The notes beneath the pieces were generated by a model. The model was not told the origin of the DNA and did no database searches. It worked only from the letters and a program-made list of their open reading frames with translations. Shown one piece after another: positions 15,167 through 21,819 of a stretch of 29,738 nucleotides of DNA; within the stretch, counting starts at the first letter, position 1, and every line of letters begins with the position of its first letter. The position numbers and the translations under genes are program-made. The DNA lies in the NCBI GenBank assembly GCA_964544155.1, contig CAZJAH010000036.1:1-29738 (forward strand), written 5' to 3'. Source of the stretch: CAZJAH01 sp964544155 (GTDB lineage Bacteria > Bacteroidota > Ignavibacteria > Kapaibacteriales > UBA2268).

Positions 15167-15955
15167 ATGAAAGTATTAACTGCACTGATTGCAGCCCTTT
15201 TAATGACTGCCAACGCGCTATATGCGCAAGATGAAGACATCGAGGATTTCAGCTTCGAACAAGAACCTCTTCGTGAAGAAAGTTCGCCTTATTTTGCGAT
15301 AGCAGGAGGCTACACAGCTACATTTTATAATTTAGGCGGAAATTTCAATGATCTTAATGCTCTACTCAGTGATCAGTATGAATTAGGTTCCATCGACGCC
15401 CCCGTATTCATGAATGGCGTCCAGGGATTTACCGGTTTGATTTTAATTCCCAATCTCCGTCTTGGTTTTTTCGGTTTAAGCGGAATGAAAAGCGTTGAAA
15501 GGGATATTAATATTGATGGCCAAAACCCCTCTTACACACGCAAGGCAGACTACACCATCGGGCTGACAGGCTTAACGATTGATTACGGTATTGTGCCCTT
15601 TGAGCATTTCGCGATTTTGCCCGGATTAGGATTTGGCTGGGGTAATCTCAATCTGGAGGTTTATCAGGCTCCTTCAGAAACTGATTGGACTGATCTCGGC
15701 ACTGAGCTTACAAATGACCCTGATATCTGGAAGCAGGATATTGAAACCGGATTTTGGTATTTAAGGCCCACAATTAATTTTGAATACGCTCTAACCAACC
15801 TGGTGATGTTCAGGCTTGGCGCGTCTTATTCTTACTCGTTCGGAGAGGACTGGCAGCTGAACGAAACAGCCGCAGTAAATAACGTGCCGGATAATGTAAA
15901 CGGATCCGGATTGCTAATACAATTCGGACTTTTTCTGGGATTGTTTAATTATTGA
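15167..15955 (+). CDS. putative outer membrane beta-barrel protein
   Basis: 262 residues. A signal peptide (MKVLTALIAALLMTANALYA) is followed by an acidic stretch (about 21-40), then alternating hydrophobic/polar strands rich in Gly and aromatics, for example YFAIAGGYTATFYNLGG and LVMFRLGASYSYSFG. The protein ends in LFLGLFNY, with a terminal aromatic residue as in many outer membrane proteins. No named family is recognisable; small barrels of this kind are common in Bacteroidota. AAGGAG lies upstream of the start. No terminator follows: the tRNA promoter starts at the base after its stop codon, so transcripts may run through to the tRNA terminator. Confidence 0.8.
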   Translation: MKVLTALIAALLMTANALYAQDEDIEDFSFEQEPLREESSPYFAIAGGYTATFYNLGGNFNDLNALLSDQYELGSIDAPVFMNGVQGFTGLILIPNLRLGFFGLSGMKSVERDINIDGQNPSYTRKADYTIGLTGLTIDYGIVPFEHFAILPGLGFGWGNLNLEVYQAPSETDWTDLGTELTNDPDIWKQDIETGFWYLRPTINFEYALTNLVMFRLGASYSYSFGEDWQLNETAAVNNVPDNVNGSGLLIQFGLFLGLFNY

Positions 15956-15956
15956 T

Positions 15957-15987
15957 TTGTATTTTCGCCGCAAATTAATTATTTTTG
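15957..15987 (+). promoter_or_regulatory. Bacteroidetes-type promoter of the tRNA gene
   Basis: TTG at 15957-15959, a 20-nt spacer, then TATTTTTG at 15980-15987, matching the -33/-7 consensus (TTTG, 19-21 nt, TANNTTTG). The expected start site is near 15994, about 30 nt before the tRNA. Confidence 0.75.
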
Positions 15988-16024
15988 CATGCTCTAATTG
16001 AGTTAATGATATATCTGAATCATC

Positions 16025-16098
16025 GGGCCTGTAGCTCAGTTGGTTAGAGCAACGGACTCATAATCCGTTGGCCGGGGGTTCAAGTCCCTCCGGGCCCA
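16025..16098 (+). tRNA. tRNA with CAT anticodon (tRNA-Met elongator or tRNA-Ile2)
   Basis: A complete 74-nt cloverleaf. The acceptor stem is GGGCCTG/CGGGCCC with one G-T pair, D-arm GCTC/GAGC, anticodon stem ACGGA/TCCGT with loop CTCATAA, and T-loop TTCAAGT; the discriminator is A. The full CCA is not encoded. The anticodon CAT plus a normal G1-C72 pair and the lack of three G-C pairs at the anticodon loop exclude the initiator. The TTGG after the anticodon stem recalls the lysidine-modified tRNA-Ile2, but elongator Met cannot be excluded. Confidence 0.95.
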
Positions 16099-16115
16099 CA
16101 TATAAAATAACCAAG

Positions 16116-16152
16116 CCCTTGCAGGCCAACATCTTGCAAGGGTTTTTCTTTT
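16116..16152 (+). terminator. rho-independent terminator after the tRNA
   Basis: CCCTTGCA (16116-16123) pairs perfectly with TGCAAGGG (16135-16142), followed by TTTTTCTTTTT. It lies 17 nt past the tRNA. Confidence 0.92.
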
Positions 16153-16436
16153 TGGGCCAAGCATTTTTCTAAACCTTTAATTCATTCATCTCAAAAAAAT
16201 CATTCTGCTTGGCGCTTTGTCAGCATCATTCTCTATCTTTAAAAACTCATGGAAACTAGTATCGAAGAATTAAAAAAATAGTTGGCCGCTGTGCTTCATT
16301 GCCTGCCCGGTATCCCGTATTTTTCTGTATTTAATTATGACAGATGAAAATGATTATGAATTATGCAAGACAGAGTATCTTCAAAAAAACTAATCAATTA
16401 CTTTTCAAAAGGCCCTCTCCGTATTTTACCTGTGTT

Positions 16437-16512
16437 TTATCCGTATAAATACGTAGAAGCTAAAATACGTAGTAATTGGTATTGCATCACACTATAATTT
16501 ACTGTATGTTTG
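16437..16512 (+). promoter_or_regulatory. promoter module copy A (upstream element plus -33/-7 promoter)
   Basis: The upstream element contains the inverted repeat CGTATAAATACG (16442-16453) and a palindromic TACGTA (16466-16471). It runs directly into TATTG (16480-16484), a 20-nt spacer, and TATGTTTG (16505-16512), a full match to TANNTTTG. The expected start site is near 16519. Confidence 0.75.
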
Positions 16513-16721
16513 TTGCAGTCATTATGAAAGATTAAACAGCGTAATGATTACCAAAAAACACGGATATGAATTAGCCTTAATTATAAATAACGTTCTTTGA
16601 ATTTGCGGATAAGATGATAAAAGCGGCAGTAAAATGCCGGGTAATTACCTGTTAAATCTGACGCTTATAGCGACTGGCCGCTCAGGCGGCTGAGACAGGC
16701 TTCAGGATATTTACTGATTAC

Positions 16722-16797
16722 TTATCCGTATAAACACGTAGATCGCAATTTACGTACTAATGGGTATTGATTTAAATCTATTAATAGTTTAACTTTG
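16722..16797 (+). promoter_or_regulatory. promoter module copy B (upstream element plus -33/-7 promoter)
   Basis: Same layout as copy A, 285 bp further on and with no gaps: CGTATAAACACG at 16727-16738, TACGTA at 16751-16756, TATTG at 16765-16769, 20-nt spacer, TAACTTTG at 16790-16797. By my alignment 39 of the first 48 positions match copy A, whereas the spacers do not. The start site is expected near 16804. Confidence 0.78.
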
Positions 16798-17175
16798 CCT
16801 GCGAACGTTAAATAAAAGGAAATTTAACTATCCGGGGATCAGGGAAGATCATTTCAAAATTGGAACTAAAAATGTTCATTGATAAACGGGAAAACAAAAA
16901 AAAGACGGCGAAGGGCAAATTCACCGCCTTTAAAAGGAGAGCTTCATTAAAAGCTCATATACTCGTGCTTGAATATAAAAAAATATTATTTATAATCCAA
17001 GCATTTTATTGAAGCAATCCGATAATTTCCCGGTAACTAAGCAAATAATTGTTTTATTTGGCCATAGCGGCTTTGGGCAACTTCGTGTGCAGCGGCCGAT
17101 GCGCGCGCGTTGAAAGCCTCAATGGCAGTATTTTTACTTTTTTTTCTTTTTTTAATTCTTTTTAGGAGACTCATT

Positions 17176-17625
17176 ATGAAAAAGCTCGTAGCTTTAATGA
17201 TCGTTGCACTTTTCGCAAGCGTAAATGTTTTCGCTAATCCGTTTAACCCGACAGAATCAGCAGACGCTACTTTCGAATGTAAAGTAATTGCTCCGCTGGA
17301 ATGGACAGCACCCCAGGATGTAGTTCTGGAAGAAGTTATCGCTAACCAGACAAGAGACATCGCTGATGTTGATATGGTTTTTGCTCTTACAGGCGAACCG
17401 AACTATGACATTACCGTTAATACTACTGGACCAGTTGCGGATGGCGGCAATCCTTCAACTACAGTTAACCTGATCGGTTCCTGGTCAGCAGCGCCTACAG
17501 CATTAGATGCTTCAGGTAACGCATCAGTTACTTATACTGTTGACAAAATCGAATCGACATCAACAGGAGACGGCGGAACTTACACATATACAGTATCAGT
17601 AGACGCTGTTTACAGCGCTTTATAA
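17176..17625 (+). CDS. pilin-like secreted protein 1 (DUF4402-like)
   Basis: 149 residues. The ATG at 17176 is chosen over an upstream in-frame ATG (17110), because AGGAG lies eight bases before it and a clean signal peptide follows (MKKLVALMIVALFASVNVFA). The mature protein is a small all-beta domain: an N-terminal segment NPFNPTESADATFEC, the family pattern C-x-[IV]-x-P (CKVIAP), a central FALTGEPNYDITVN strand, and a last strand YTVSVDAVYSAL. It is the first gene of the seven-member array and lies immediately after the long leader, so it may be the major subunit. Assignment as a pilin rests on the chaperone and usher genes downstream and resemblance to DUF4402 domains. Confidence 0.75.
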   Translation: MKKLVALMIVALFASVNVFANPFNPTESADATFECKVIAPLEWTAPQDVVLEEVIANQTRDIADVDMVFALTGEPNYDITVNTTGPVADGGNPSTTVNLIGSWSAAPTALDASGNASVTYTVDKIESTSTGDGGTYTYTVSVDAVYSAL

Positions 17626-17646
17626 GAATTTACAAACCGGAGTTAA

Positions 17647-18102
17647 ATGATGAAATATATAATAATCATAATGCTTGTTATTTTGCCCGCCACGGTATTA
17701 ACCGCGGGTAACGGACAGAATACTCCGGTTTCAGGTTCTTCAAATTTGTCATGTACTGTTATAAAACCGATTTCGATAAGCCCGGAAAGCAGCTTTGATT
17801 ACCTAAACTGGCCGACTATTCCGGCCGGCTCGAAGTACTACTTCGGCTCTCATCTTTATGAGGATTCAGATGTTAGAAGTATCTTCACGATTAGTGGCGA
17901 ACCGGGATATGACGTACTTTTAAGTTTACAAACTCAAACAGAAGTAGATGACACAGAACTGTCTTTTACCTTAAAGGGTACATCCCAGCAATATCTTGGG
18001 GGAAGCCCTGTGCCCGAGCTTACTTTGAATAACAACGGGCAGGCAGTTGTGAATTTGAATTCCGGTGGCGCGTTCTACGTGCACATAAATTCGTGCACAT
18101 AA
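17647..18102 (+). CDS. pilin-like protein 2, C-terminus altered by frameshift
   Basis: As it stands this encodes 151 residues: a signal peptide (MMKYIIIIMLVILPATVLTA), the C-x-[IV]-x-P signature (CTVIKP) and the strand FTISGEPGYDVLLSL, as in pilin 1. The end (VHINSCT) lacks the final beta strand found in all siblings. The cause is visible: a perfect 14-bp tandem duplication at 18078-18105 shifts the frame. With one copy removed, the gene would run to 18191 and end GLKTFTQTISAQYAAL, matching VSVDAVYSAL-type endings. So this is either a recent loss-of-function allele, a phase-off state, or an assembly error. GGAG precedes the start. Confidence 0.75.
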   Translation: MMKYIIIIMLVILPATVLTAGNGQNTPVSGSSNLSCTVIKPISISPESSFDYLNWPTIPAGSKYYFGSHLYEDSDVRSIFTISGEPGYDVLLSLQTQTEVDDTELSFTLKGTSQQYLGGSPVPELTLNNNGQAVVNLNSGGAFYVHINSCT

Positions 18103-18105
18103 ATT
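18078..18105. repeat. 14-bp perfect tandem duplication causing a frameshift
   Basis: CGTGCACATAAATT is present at 18078-18091 and 18092-18105. Because 14 is not a multiple of three, the second copy introduces TAA at 18100-18102 into pilin gene 2. Confidence 0.95.
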
Positions 18106-18191
18106 ATAACTGGGTATGGGCGAAAACCGGAGCCCCTTTGGGGTTAAAAACTTTCACCCAAACTATATCGGCGCAGTACGCGGCTTTATGA
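18106..18191 (+). pseudogene. out-of-frame C-terminal end of pilin gene 2
   Basis: In the frame offset by two from the upstream ORF, this stretch reads YNWVWAKTGAPLG then LKTFTQTISAQYAAL and stops at TGA 18189-18191. The last strand and the terminal Y-x-A-L match pilin 1 (VYSAL), and GLKTFT matches GVRTFN in pilins 3 to 6. It is therefore the lost C-terminus of the preceding gene, giving a 176-residue protein when joined. Confidence 0.8.
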
Positions 18192-18240
18192 TCCCGGTTT
18201 AAAATAATAATTTGATAAAATAAATAAGGAATAAATTATC

Positions 18241-18744
18241 ATGAAAAAGCTAATTGCTATAATTCTGGTCTTGGGCGGCATGACTGCCTGGGCTACAGAG
18301 CAAGGCAGCGGACATAATCCGACAGAAACGGCAGGCCCCTGCACAATGACGACTAACTGTATAGCTCCGTTCCTCGTATGGAACGATCAGCCTCAGAATC
18401 CGGATGATCTGCCTGACGTAATCAAAGGCCAGACATGGACAGGAAGCACGCCTTTTGCCATCTTCGCGATGACAAAAGCAGCTAACTATACTGTCAGGCT
18501 CAACCTTGATTTTGATGATAACCCGGTTGACGGCGTAACACTTGACGGCGCTTGGGGATTCAATGATCAAATGCCGGAATGGGATGGTTCTTTCCCGATC
18601 ACGAATACTTTGTTTGATTGGTACGGCGCCCAGACAGAAGGCTGGATAATCTTTAACGTGACTGAAATTGACGCTACAAATGCTACATCAACAGGTGTAA
18701 GGACATTTAACGTAAGCGTTTCAGGCCATTATCACAACATATAA
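18241..18744 (+). CDS. pilin-like secreted protein 3
   Basis: 167 residues with a signal peptide (MKKLIAIILVLGGMTAWA). The mature protein starts TEQGSGHNPTETAGPC and contains the array's shared blocks: C-T-M-T-T-N-C followed by IAPF, LPDVIKGQTWTG, DFDDNPVDGVTLDGAWGF, IDATNA and the last strand VRTFNVSVSGHYHNI. The two cysteines six apart are shared with pilins 4 and 5. The segment before them could be the N-terminal extension that donates a strand to the next subunit; that is inference from chaperone-usher pili. A 74-bp block at its 5' end is almost identical to pilin gene 5. Confidence 0.75.
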   Translation: MKKLIAIILVLGGMTAWATEQGSGHNPTETAGPCTMTTNCIAPFLVWNDQPQNPDDLPDVIKGQTWTGSTPFAIFAMTKAANYTVRLNLDFDDNPVDGVTLDGAWGFNDQMPEWDGSFPITNTLFDWYGAQTEGWIIFNVTEIDATNATSTGVRTFNVSVSGHYHNI

Positions 18745-18758
18745 TTGTAAAACACTGT

Positions 18759-18782
18759 TCATCCGGTATTAATCCCGGGTGA
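18759..18782 (+). promoter_or_regulatory. intergenic hairpin between pilin genes 3 and 4
   Basis: TCATCCGG (18759-18766) pairs with CCGGGTGA (18775-18782) over 8 bp with one G-T pair. There is no T run. It could limit 3' decay or modulate downstream expression. Confidence 0.5.
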
Positions 18783-18802
18783 TCACATAAATATGGAAAT
18801 TA

Positions 18803-19300
18803 ATGAAAAAACTAATTGTGATAATGCTTATACTGGGCGGCTTTACAGCTTACGCTACAAGCCCCGGCCATAACGGAACAGTGGATGGCGGCCCCTGCAC
18901 AATGACAACAGAATGTATCGCGCCTTTTCAGGTGTACAATGTACAGCCTTCACAGCCTGACGCTCTTCCTGATGTAATTAAAGGACAGACATGGACAGGA
19001 AGCGTAATGATGGCAATCTTCGAAATGACAAAAGAAGAAACAAGGAAAGTAAGGTTCAATGTACACTTTGACAACAACCCGGTTGACGGCGTTCTTCTTG
19101 GCGGCAGATGGGATTTTGTACTAGCTCCGACAGGCTGGACAGGCGGATGGCCGATTGGTACTACCGCTTTCAACTGGAATCCGGGCAGTACACTGTGCCA
19201 GGTTGGTTTCCTTGTTGAATCAATCGATGCAACAAGCGCGACAACAACAGGAGTCAGGTCATTTAACGTAAGTATTTCTGGTAAATACATCAACCTGTAA
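18803..19300 (+). CDS. pilin-like secreted protein 4
   Basis: 165 residues. A signal peptide (MKKLIVIMLILGGFTAYA) is followed by TSPGHNGTVDGGPC and the shared blocks: CTMTTECIAPFQV, LPDVIKGQTWTG, HFDNNPVDGVLLGGRW, IDATSATTTGVRSFNVSISG and terminal KYINL. Compared with pilin 3 the middle loop (residues about 110-135) differs most, as expected for an exposed region. It has no strong Shine-Dalgarno site (ATGGAAATTA only), unlike pilins 1, 5 and 7, which may lower its translation. Its last 75 bases match pilin gene 5 at 71 positions. Confidence 0.75.
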   Translation: MKKLIVIMLILGGFTAYATSPGHNGTVDGGPCTMTTECIAPFQVYNVQPSQPDALPDVIKGQTWTGSVMMAIFEMTKEETRKVRFNVHFDNNPVDGVLLGGRWDFVLAPTGWTGGWPIGTTAFNWNPGSTLCQVGFLVESIDATSATTTGVRSFNVSISGKYINL

Positions 19301-19310
19301 CTAATATATA

Positions 19311-19353
19311 TTACAACCGCCTGCTCATTTATGAACAGGGTGGGTGGTTGTAA
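19311..19353 (+). promoter_or_regulatory. structured intergenic RNA element, copy 1
   Basis: A 43-nt element with 11-bp outer arms (TTACAACCGCC / GGTGGTTGTAA, one G-T pair) and an inner CTG-c-TCA / TGA-a-CAG hairpin, located 10 bp after the stop of pilin gene 4. No T run follows. A second copy with compensatory changes lies at 19897. Confidence 0.7.
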
Positions 19354-19372
19354 TTAATTAAAGGAGAAAGAA

Positions 19373-19885
19373 ATGAAGAATTTGATAATTATACTTTTGG
19401 TGCTCGCGGGCATGACTGCCTGGGCTACAGAGCAGGGCAGCGGACATAATCCGACAGAAACGGCAGGCCCCTGCACAATGACAACAGAATGTATCGTGCC
19501 TTTTACAGTTGAGAATGATCAAGCATATGCTCCGGATCCGGATCAATTGCCTGACGTTATCAAAGGACAGATATGGGAAGAAACTCCGTTAACTTACGCG
19601 ATCTTCCACATGACCAAAGCGGCAGATTATACGGTTAATATCAAATTGAAATTTGATGATAACCCCGTTGGTGGAGTTAAGTTATTTGGCACATGGGATT
19701 GGAGTGATACACCTCCGCCATGGTCAGGATCTTTCCCTATTACAAACAAAAATTTCAATTGGCATGACGAACAGACTGAGGGATGGATCAAGTTTAGTGT
19801 AACTAAAATTGATGCAACAAATGCGACAACAACAGGAGTCAGGACATTTAACGTAAGTATTTCTGGTAAATACATAAACCTGTAA
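19373..19885 (+). CDS. pilin-like secreted protein 5
   Basis: 170 residues with a signal peptide (MKNLIIILLVLAGMTAWA), preceded by a strong AAAGGAG. It carries the full set of blocks: HNPTETAGPC, CTMTTECIVPF, QLPDVIKGQIW, KFDDNPVGGVKLFGTWDW, IDATNATTTGVRTFNVSISG and KYINL. It looks like a mosaic: positions 19409-19482 match pilin gene 3 at 73 of 74 bases, and its last 75 bases match pilin gene 4 at 71 of 75, while the centre is diverged from both. This points to recombination or gene conversion within the array. Confidence 0.75.
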   Translation: MKNLIIILLVLAGMTAWATEQGSGHNPTETAGPCTMTTECIVPFTVENDQAYAPDPDQLPDVIKGQIWEETPLTYAIFHMTKAADYTVNIKLKFDDNPVGGVKLFGTWDWSDTPPPWSGSFPITNKNFNWHDEQTEGWIKFSVTKIDATNATTTGVRTFNVSISGKYINL

Positions 19886-19896
19886 GAACATATATA

Positions 19897-19939
19897 TTAC
19901 AACTACCTGCTCATAAATGAACAGGGTGGGTAGTTGTAA
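19897..19939 (+). promoter_or_regulatory. structured intergenic RNA element, copy 2
   Basis: Same 43-nt length and placement after the stop of pilin gene 5 as copy 1 after gene 4. The arms are TTACAACTACC / GGTAGTTGTAA, now perfectly paired. Relative to copy 1, one C-G pair has become T-A and one G-T wobble has become A-T, so pairing is kept. Confidence 0.7.
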
Positions 19940-19973
19940 TTATTTACTTTAATTACATAAACATTGAAAAACA

Positions 19974-20468
19974 ATGAAAAAAATAATCATAATAATGCTT
20001 TTTGTGGCCGGATTTGCTGCTTACGCACAGAACGGTCATAACCCAACAGTTGAAAGTGGCAGCGCAGAGCTAAAAACAAAATGTATCGCGCCTTTTACTG
20101 TTGAGAACGATCAGGCCAATTCACCCGCTCCGGACGAACTGCCGGATGTAATACTCGGCCAAACCTGGACGGGCAACCAGCTTTACGCTATGTTTTACCT
20201 TACAAAAGCCCGGTTCAATTCTGTACAGCTTCACCTCGCCTTTGATGAAAACCCTGTGGACGGAGTTAGAATAGACGGCAAGTGGGCGATGACCACTAAT
20301 TTCCCTTATTTTACCGATATTGAAAATAATGATTTTATCTGGGGACAGCCGTTTTTCGCTCAGGGCTGGATAGGATTCTGGGTAAGAGAAATCGATGCTA
20401 CTAATGCTGCTAATCCGGGTGTGCGTACTTTTACGTGCAGTATCTCCGGACAGTATATAAACTTGTAA
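19974..20468 (+). CDS. pilin-like secreted protein 6
   Basis: 164 residues with a signal peptide (MKKIIIIMLFVAGFAAYA). It keeps HNPTVESGSAELKTKC, IAPFTVENDQA, ELPDVILGQTWTG, AFDENPVDGVRIDGKW, IDATNAANPGVRTFTCSISG and terminal QYINL. It lacks the first Cys of the pair seen in pilins 3-5, but has a second Cys in the last strand (TFTCSISG), so the disulfide pattern must differ. No clear Shine-Dalgarno site precedes the ATG. Sequence is more diverged from 3-5 than those are from each other. Confidence 0.75.
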   Translation: MKKIIIIMLFVAGFAAYAQNGHNPTVESGSAELKTKCIAPFTVENDQANSPAPDELPDVILGQTWTGNQLYAMFYLTKARFNSVQLHLAFDENPVDGVRIDGKWAMTTNFPYFTDIENNDFIWGQPFFAQGWIGFWVREIDATNAANPGVRTFTCSISGQYINL

Positions 20469-20475
20469 AGACAGC

Positions 20476-20495
20476 CTGTTTCCGGTCAGAAACAG
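20476..20495 (+). promoter_or_regulatory. hairpin just upstream of pilin gene 7
   Basis: CTGTTTC (20476-20482) and GAAACAG (20489-20495) form a perfect 7-bp stem with a 6-nt loop. It ends directly before the AAGGAG site of the next gene, so it could affect its translation. Confidence 0.6.
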
Positions 20496-20504
20496 AAGGA
20501 GAAT

Positions 20505-20951
20505 ATGATGAACAAAATTACTCAAATAATTATCACAGCGCTGATATTAGCCTCGTCAGCGCTTGTTATTTCCGCTGATGATGAGCAATCACCTTATATC
20601 GCCGTGAACACCAGCCGGGAAGTTGACCTGGGCACAATGATTAAAGGTACTCACAATGAATTCATCTGGGATGATAACACAGTAACATTTGAGATTTATT
20701 GCAGTGAAAATGACCCCATACACATCACAAGTAAGTTCATCACTGAAAACACAGACATGGTAATTGACGCAGAATGGAAAGCCGGCCCGGTCTCCGGCTT
20801 CGAAACTAACTTTACCGACGGCATATATACGCCGATGAACAATCACTTTTACGTAACGGTGAAGATTAATTCCGTTACTGTTAACCATGGTTCGCCGACG
20901 GGCAAATTCAATTTTGTGCCTTCGATCACCGTAAAATACCATGGGATGTAG
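20505..20951 (+). CDS. divergent secreted protein of the pilin array
   Basis: 148 residues. AAGGAG precedes two adjacent ATGs (20505, 20508). A signal peptide (MNKITQIIITALILASSALV then ISA) is followed by a small beta-rich domain. It shares the general plan of its neighbours (G-x-M-I-K-G near residue 45, a central W at about 90, last strand FVPSITVKYHGM) but lacks the HNPT, C-I-A-P and NPVDGV blocks, with one Cys only. As the last and most different member, next to the chaperone and usher, it may be a tip, initiator or terminating subunit. That is inferred from position only. Confidence 0.68.
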   Translation: MMNKITQIIITALILASSALVISADDEQSPYIAVNTSREVDLGTMIKGTHNEFIWDDNTVTFEIYCSENDPIHITSKFITENTDMVIDAEWKAGPVSGFETNFTDGIYTPMNNHFYVTVKINSVTVNHGSPTGKFNFVPSITVKYHGM

Positions 20952-20985
20952 TTATAATTTGTAGAATTTTTTTCAGAGCAGCCCC

Positions 20986-21819
20986 ATGAAAAAGATCATC
21001 TTAAGCTTAACTTTATTTTTATTATTAGCGGCGCCATCGTTGGCGCAAGTGGCGGTTTTCCCCCAGGCCCTTTTCCTCGATACCAAGAGCAGGGCGGCAA
21101 ACCTGAAGATTATTAATAATAATTCAGACACACGTGAAGTAACCATTGAAATGGTATTCGGCTATCCAGGATATGATTCCACAGGGACCCTGGAAATATT
21201 TATGGGTGATACCGTACCCGGCGTGGAACGTTCGGCCATACCATACGTTAAAGTGTTTCCCAAAAAACTTATGCTTAACGGCGGTGAAGAGCAGGTAGTG
21301 AAGTTTATGCTCCTTAATACCGCAAAAATGGAAGACGGTACATATTTCGGAAGGATAGTGGTACGCTCGAAAGAGCCTCCGGCGCAAATTGATACAACAA
21401 ACCTCGGTGGAATAAAAGCCCAGCTCGATATAGAATATAACGTCGTATCGGCATTGATAGTACAAAAGGGTAATAAAGACTGCAAGGTAGAAATTACCGA
21501 TATGGACGCTTATTCCGATTCTGCCAGTGTTAATATCCTGGTTGGGTTTAAAAGATTGGGAAATTCCCCATTTTTCGGTACCGCTGAATTAAATATTTAT
21601 GATGCCGATGGCAATCATGTTGCCAGCAAAAAAGAGATAACACCGATTTATTTTGACGGTAAAAAAGCGTTTAAACTCGATAAAACAGAATTTAAGGAAG
21701 ATAAATATAAAGTGGAGATAAATCTCTCCAATGAACATGAGGATGTACCAAAAGAATTCAAGATCCCATTTAACGGATTAAAAGAATCTTATGTAATTGA
21801 TCTCCACGGTAAATTGTAA
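20986..21819 (+). CDS. PapD-like periplasmic pilus chaperone
   Basis: 277 residues. A signal peptide (MKKIILSLTLFLLLAAPSLA) precedes QVAVFPQALFLDTKSRAANL, the first strand of a PapD-type N-terminal Ig domain. IPYVKVFPKKLMLNGGEEQVVKFML matches the F-G region of these chaperones (P-x-x-x-x-L-x-x-G-x-x-Q-x-V), and GTYFGRIVV fits the following [TS]-Y-x-x-R strand. The second domain spans about residues 145-277. Such chaperones fold pilin subunits in the periplasm and deliver them to an usher. It lies 34 bp after the last pilin gene, and its TAA overlaps the usher ATG by one base, so the two should be made together. Confidence 0.85.
   Translation: MKKIILSLTLFLLLAAPSLAQVAVFPQALFLDTKSRAANLKIINNNSDTREVTIEMVFGYPGYDSTGTLEIFMGDTVPGVERSAIPYVKVFPKKLMLNGGEEQVVKFMLLNTAKMEDGTYFGRIVVRSKEPPAQIDTTNLGGIKAQLDIEYNVVSALIVQKGNKDCKVEITDMDAYSDSASVNILVGFKRLGNSPFFGTAELNIYDADGNHVASKKEITPIYFDGKKAFKLDKTEFKEDKYKVEINLSNEHEDVPKEFKIPFNGLKESYVIDLHGKL

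Larger units (their letters stand above)
16153..17175. other. about 1 kb regulatory region and leader of the fimbria-like locus
   Basis: No credible gene is present. The stretch contains two copies of a 48-nt promoter module (16437 and 16722), each with a Bacteroidetes-type promoter. Small hairpins lie between them (CGGCA/TGCCG at 16624-16639; GCCGC-TCAG-GCGGC at 16677-16690), and more follow in the leader (GGCG/CGCC at 16907-16928; GAGCTT/AAGCTC at 16939-16956). A T-rich tract follows up to the AGGAG at 17165. The start site from the second promoter predicts a leader of about 370 nt before the first pilin gene, long enough for post-transcriptional control. Confidence 0.7.

Noticed and set aside
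16340..16393. 18-codon ORF in the leader region
   Set aside because: Too short, no ribosome site and upstream of both promoters.
16437..16797. CRISPR-like or mobile repeat
   Set aside because: Only two copies, 285 bp apart, each aligned with a promoter; no spacer regularity and no cas genes.
17110..17175. Longer N-terminus for pilin 1 starting at 17110
   Set aside because: The AGGAG and the clean signal peptide support the ATG at 17176; the upstream part is a T-rich tract translating into Phe/Leu.
18120..18150. CCCC-ttt-GGGG hairpin as terminator of pilin gene 2
   Set aside because: It lies in the former coding C-terminus of that gene and lacks a T run.
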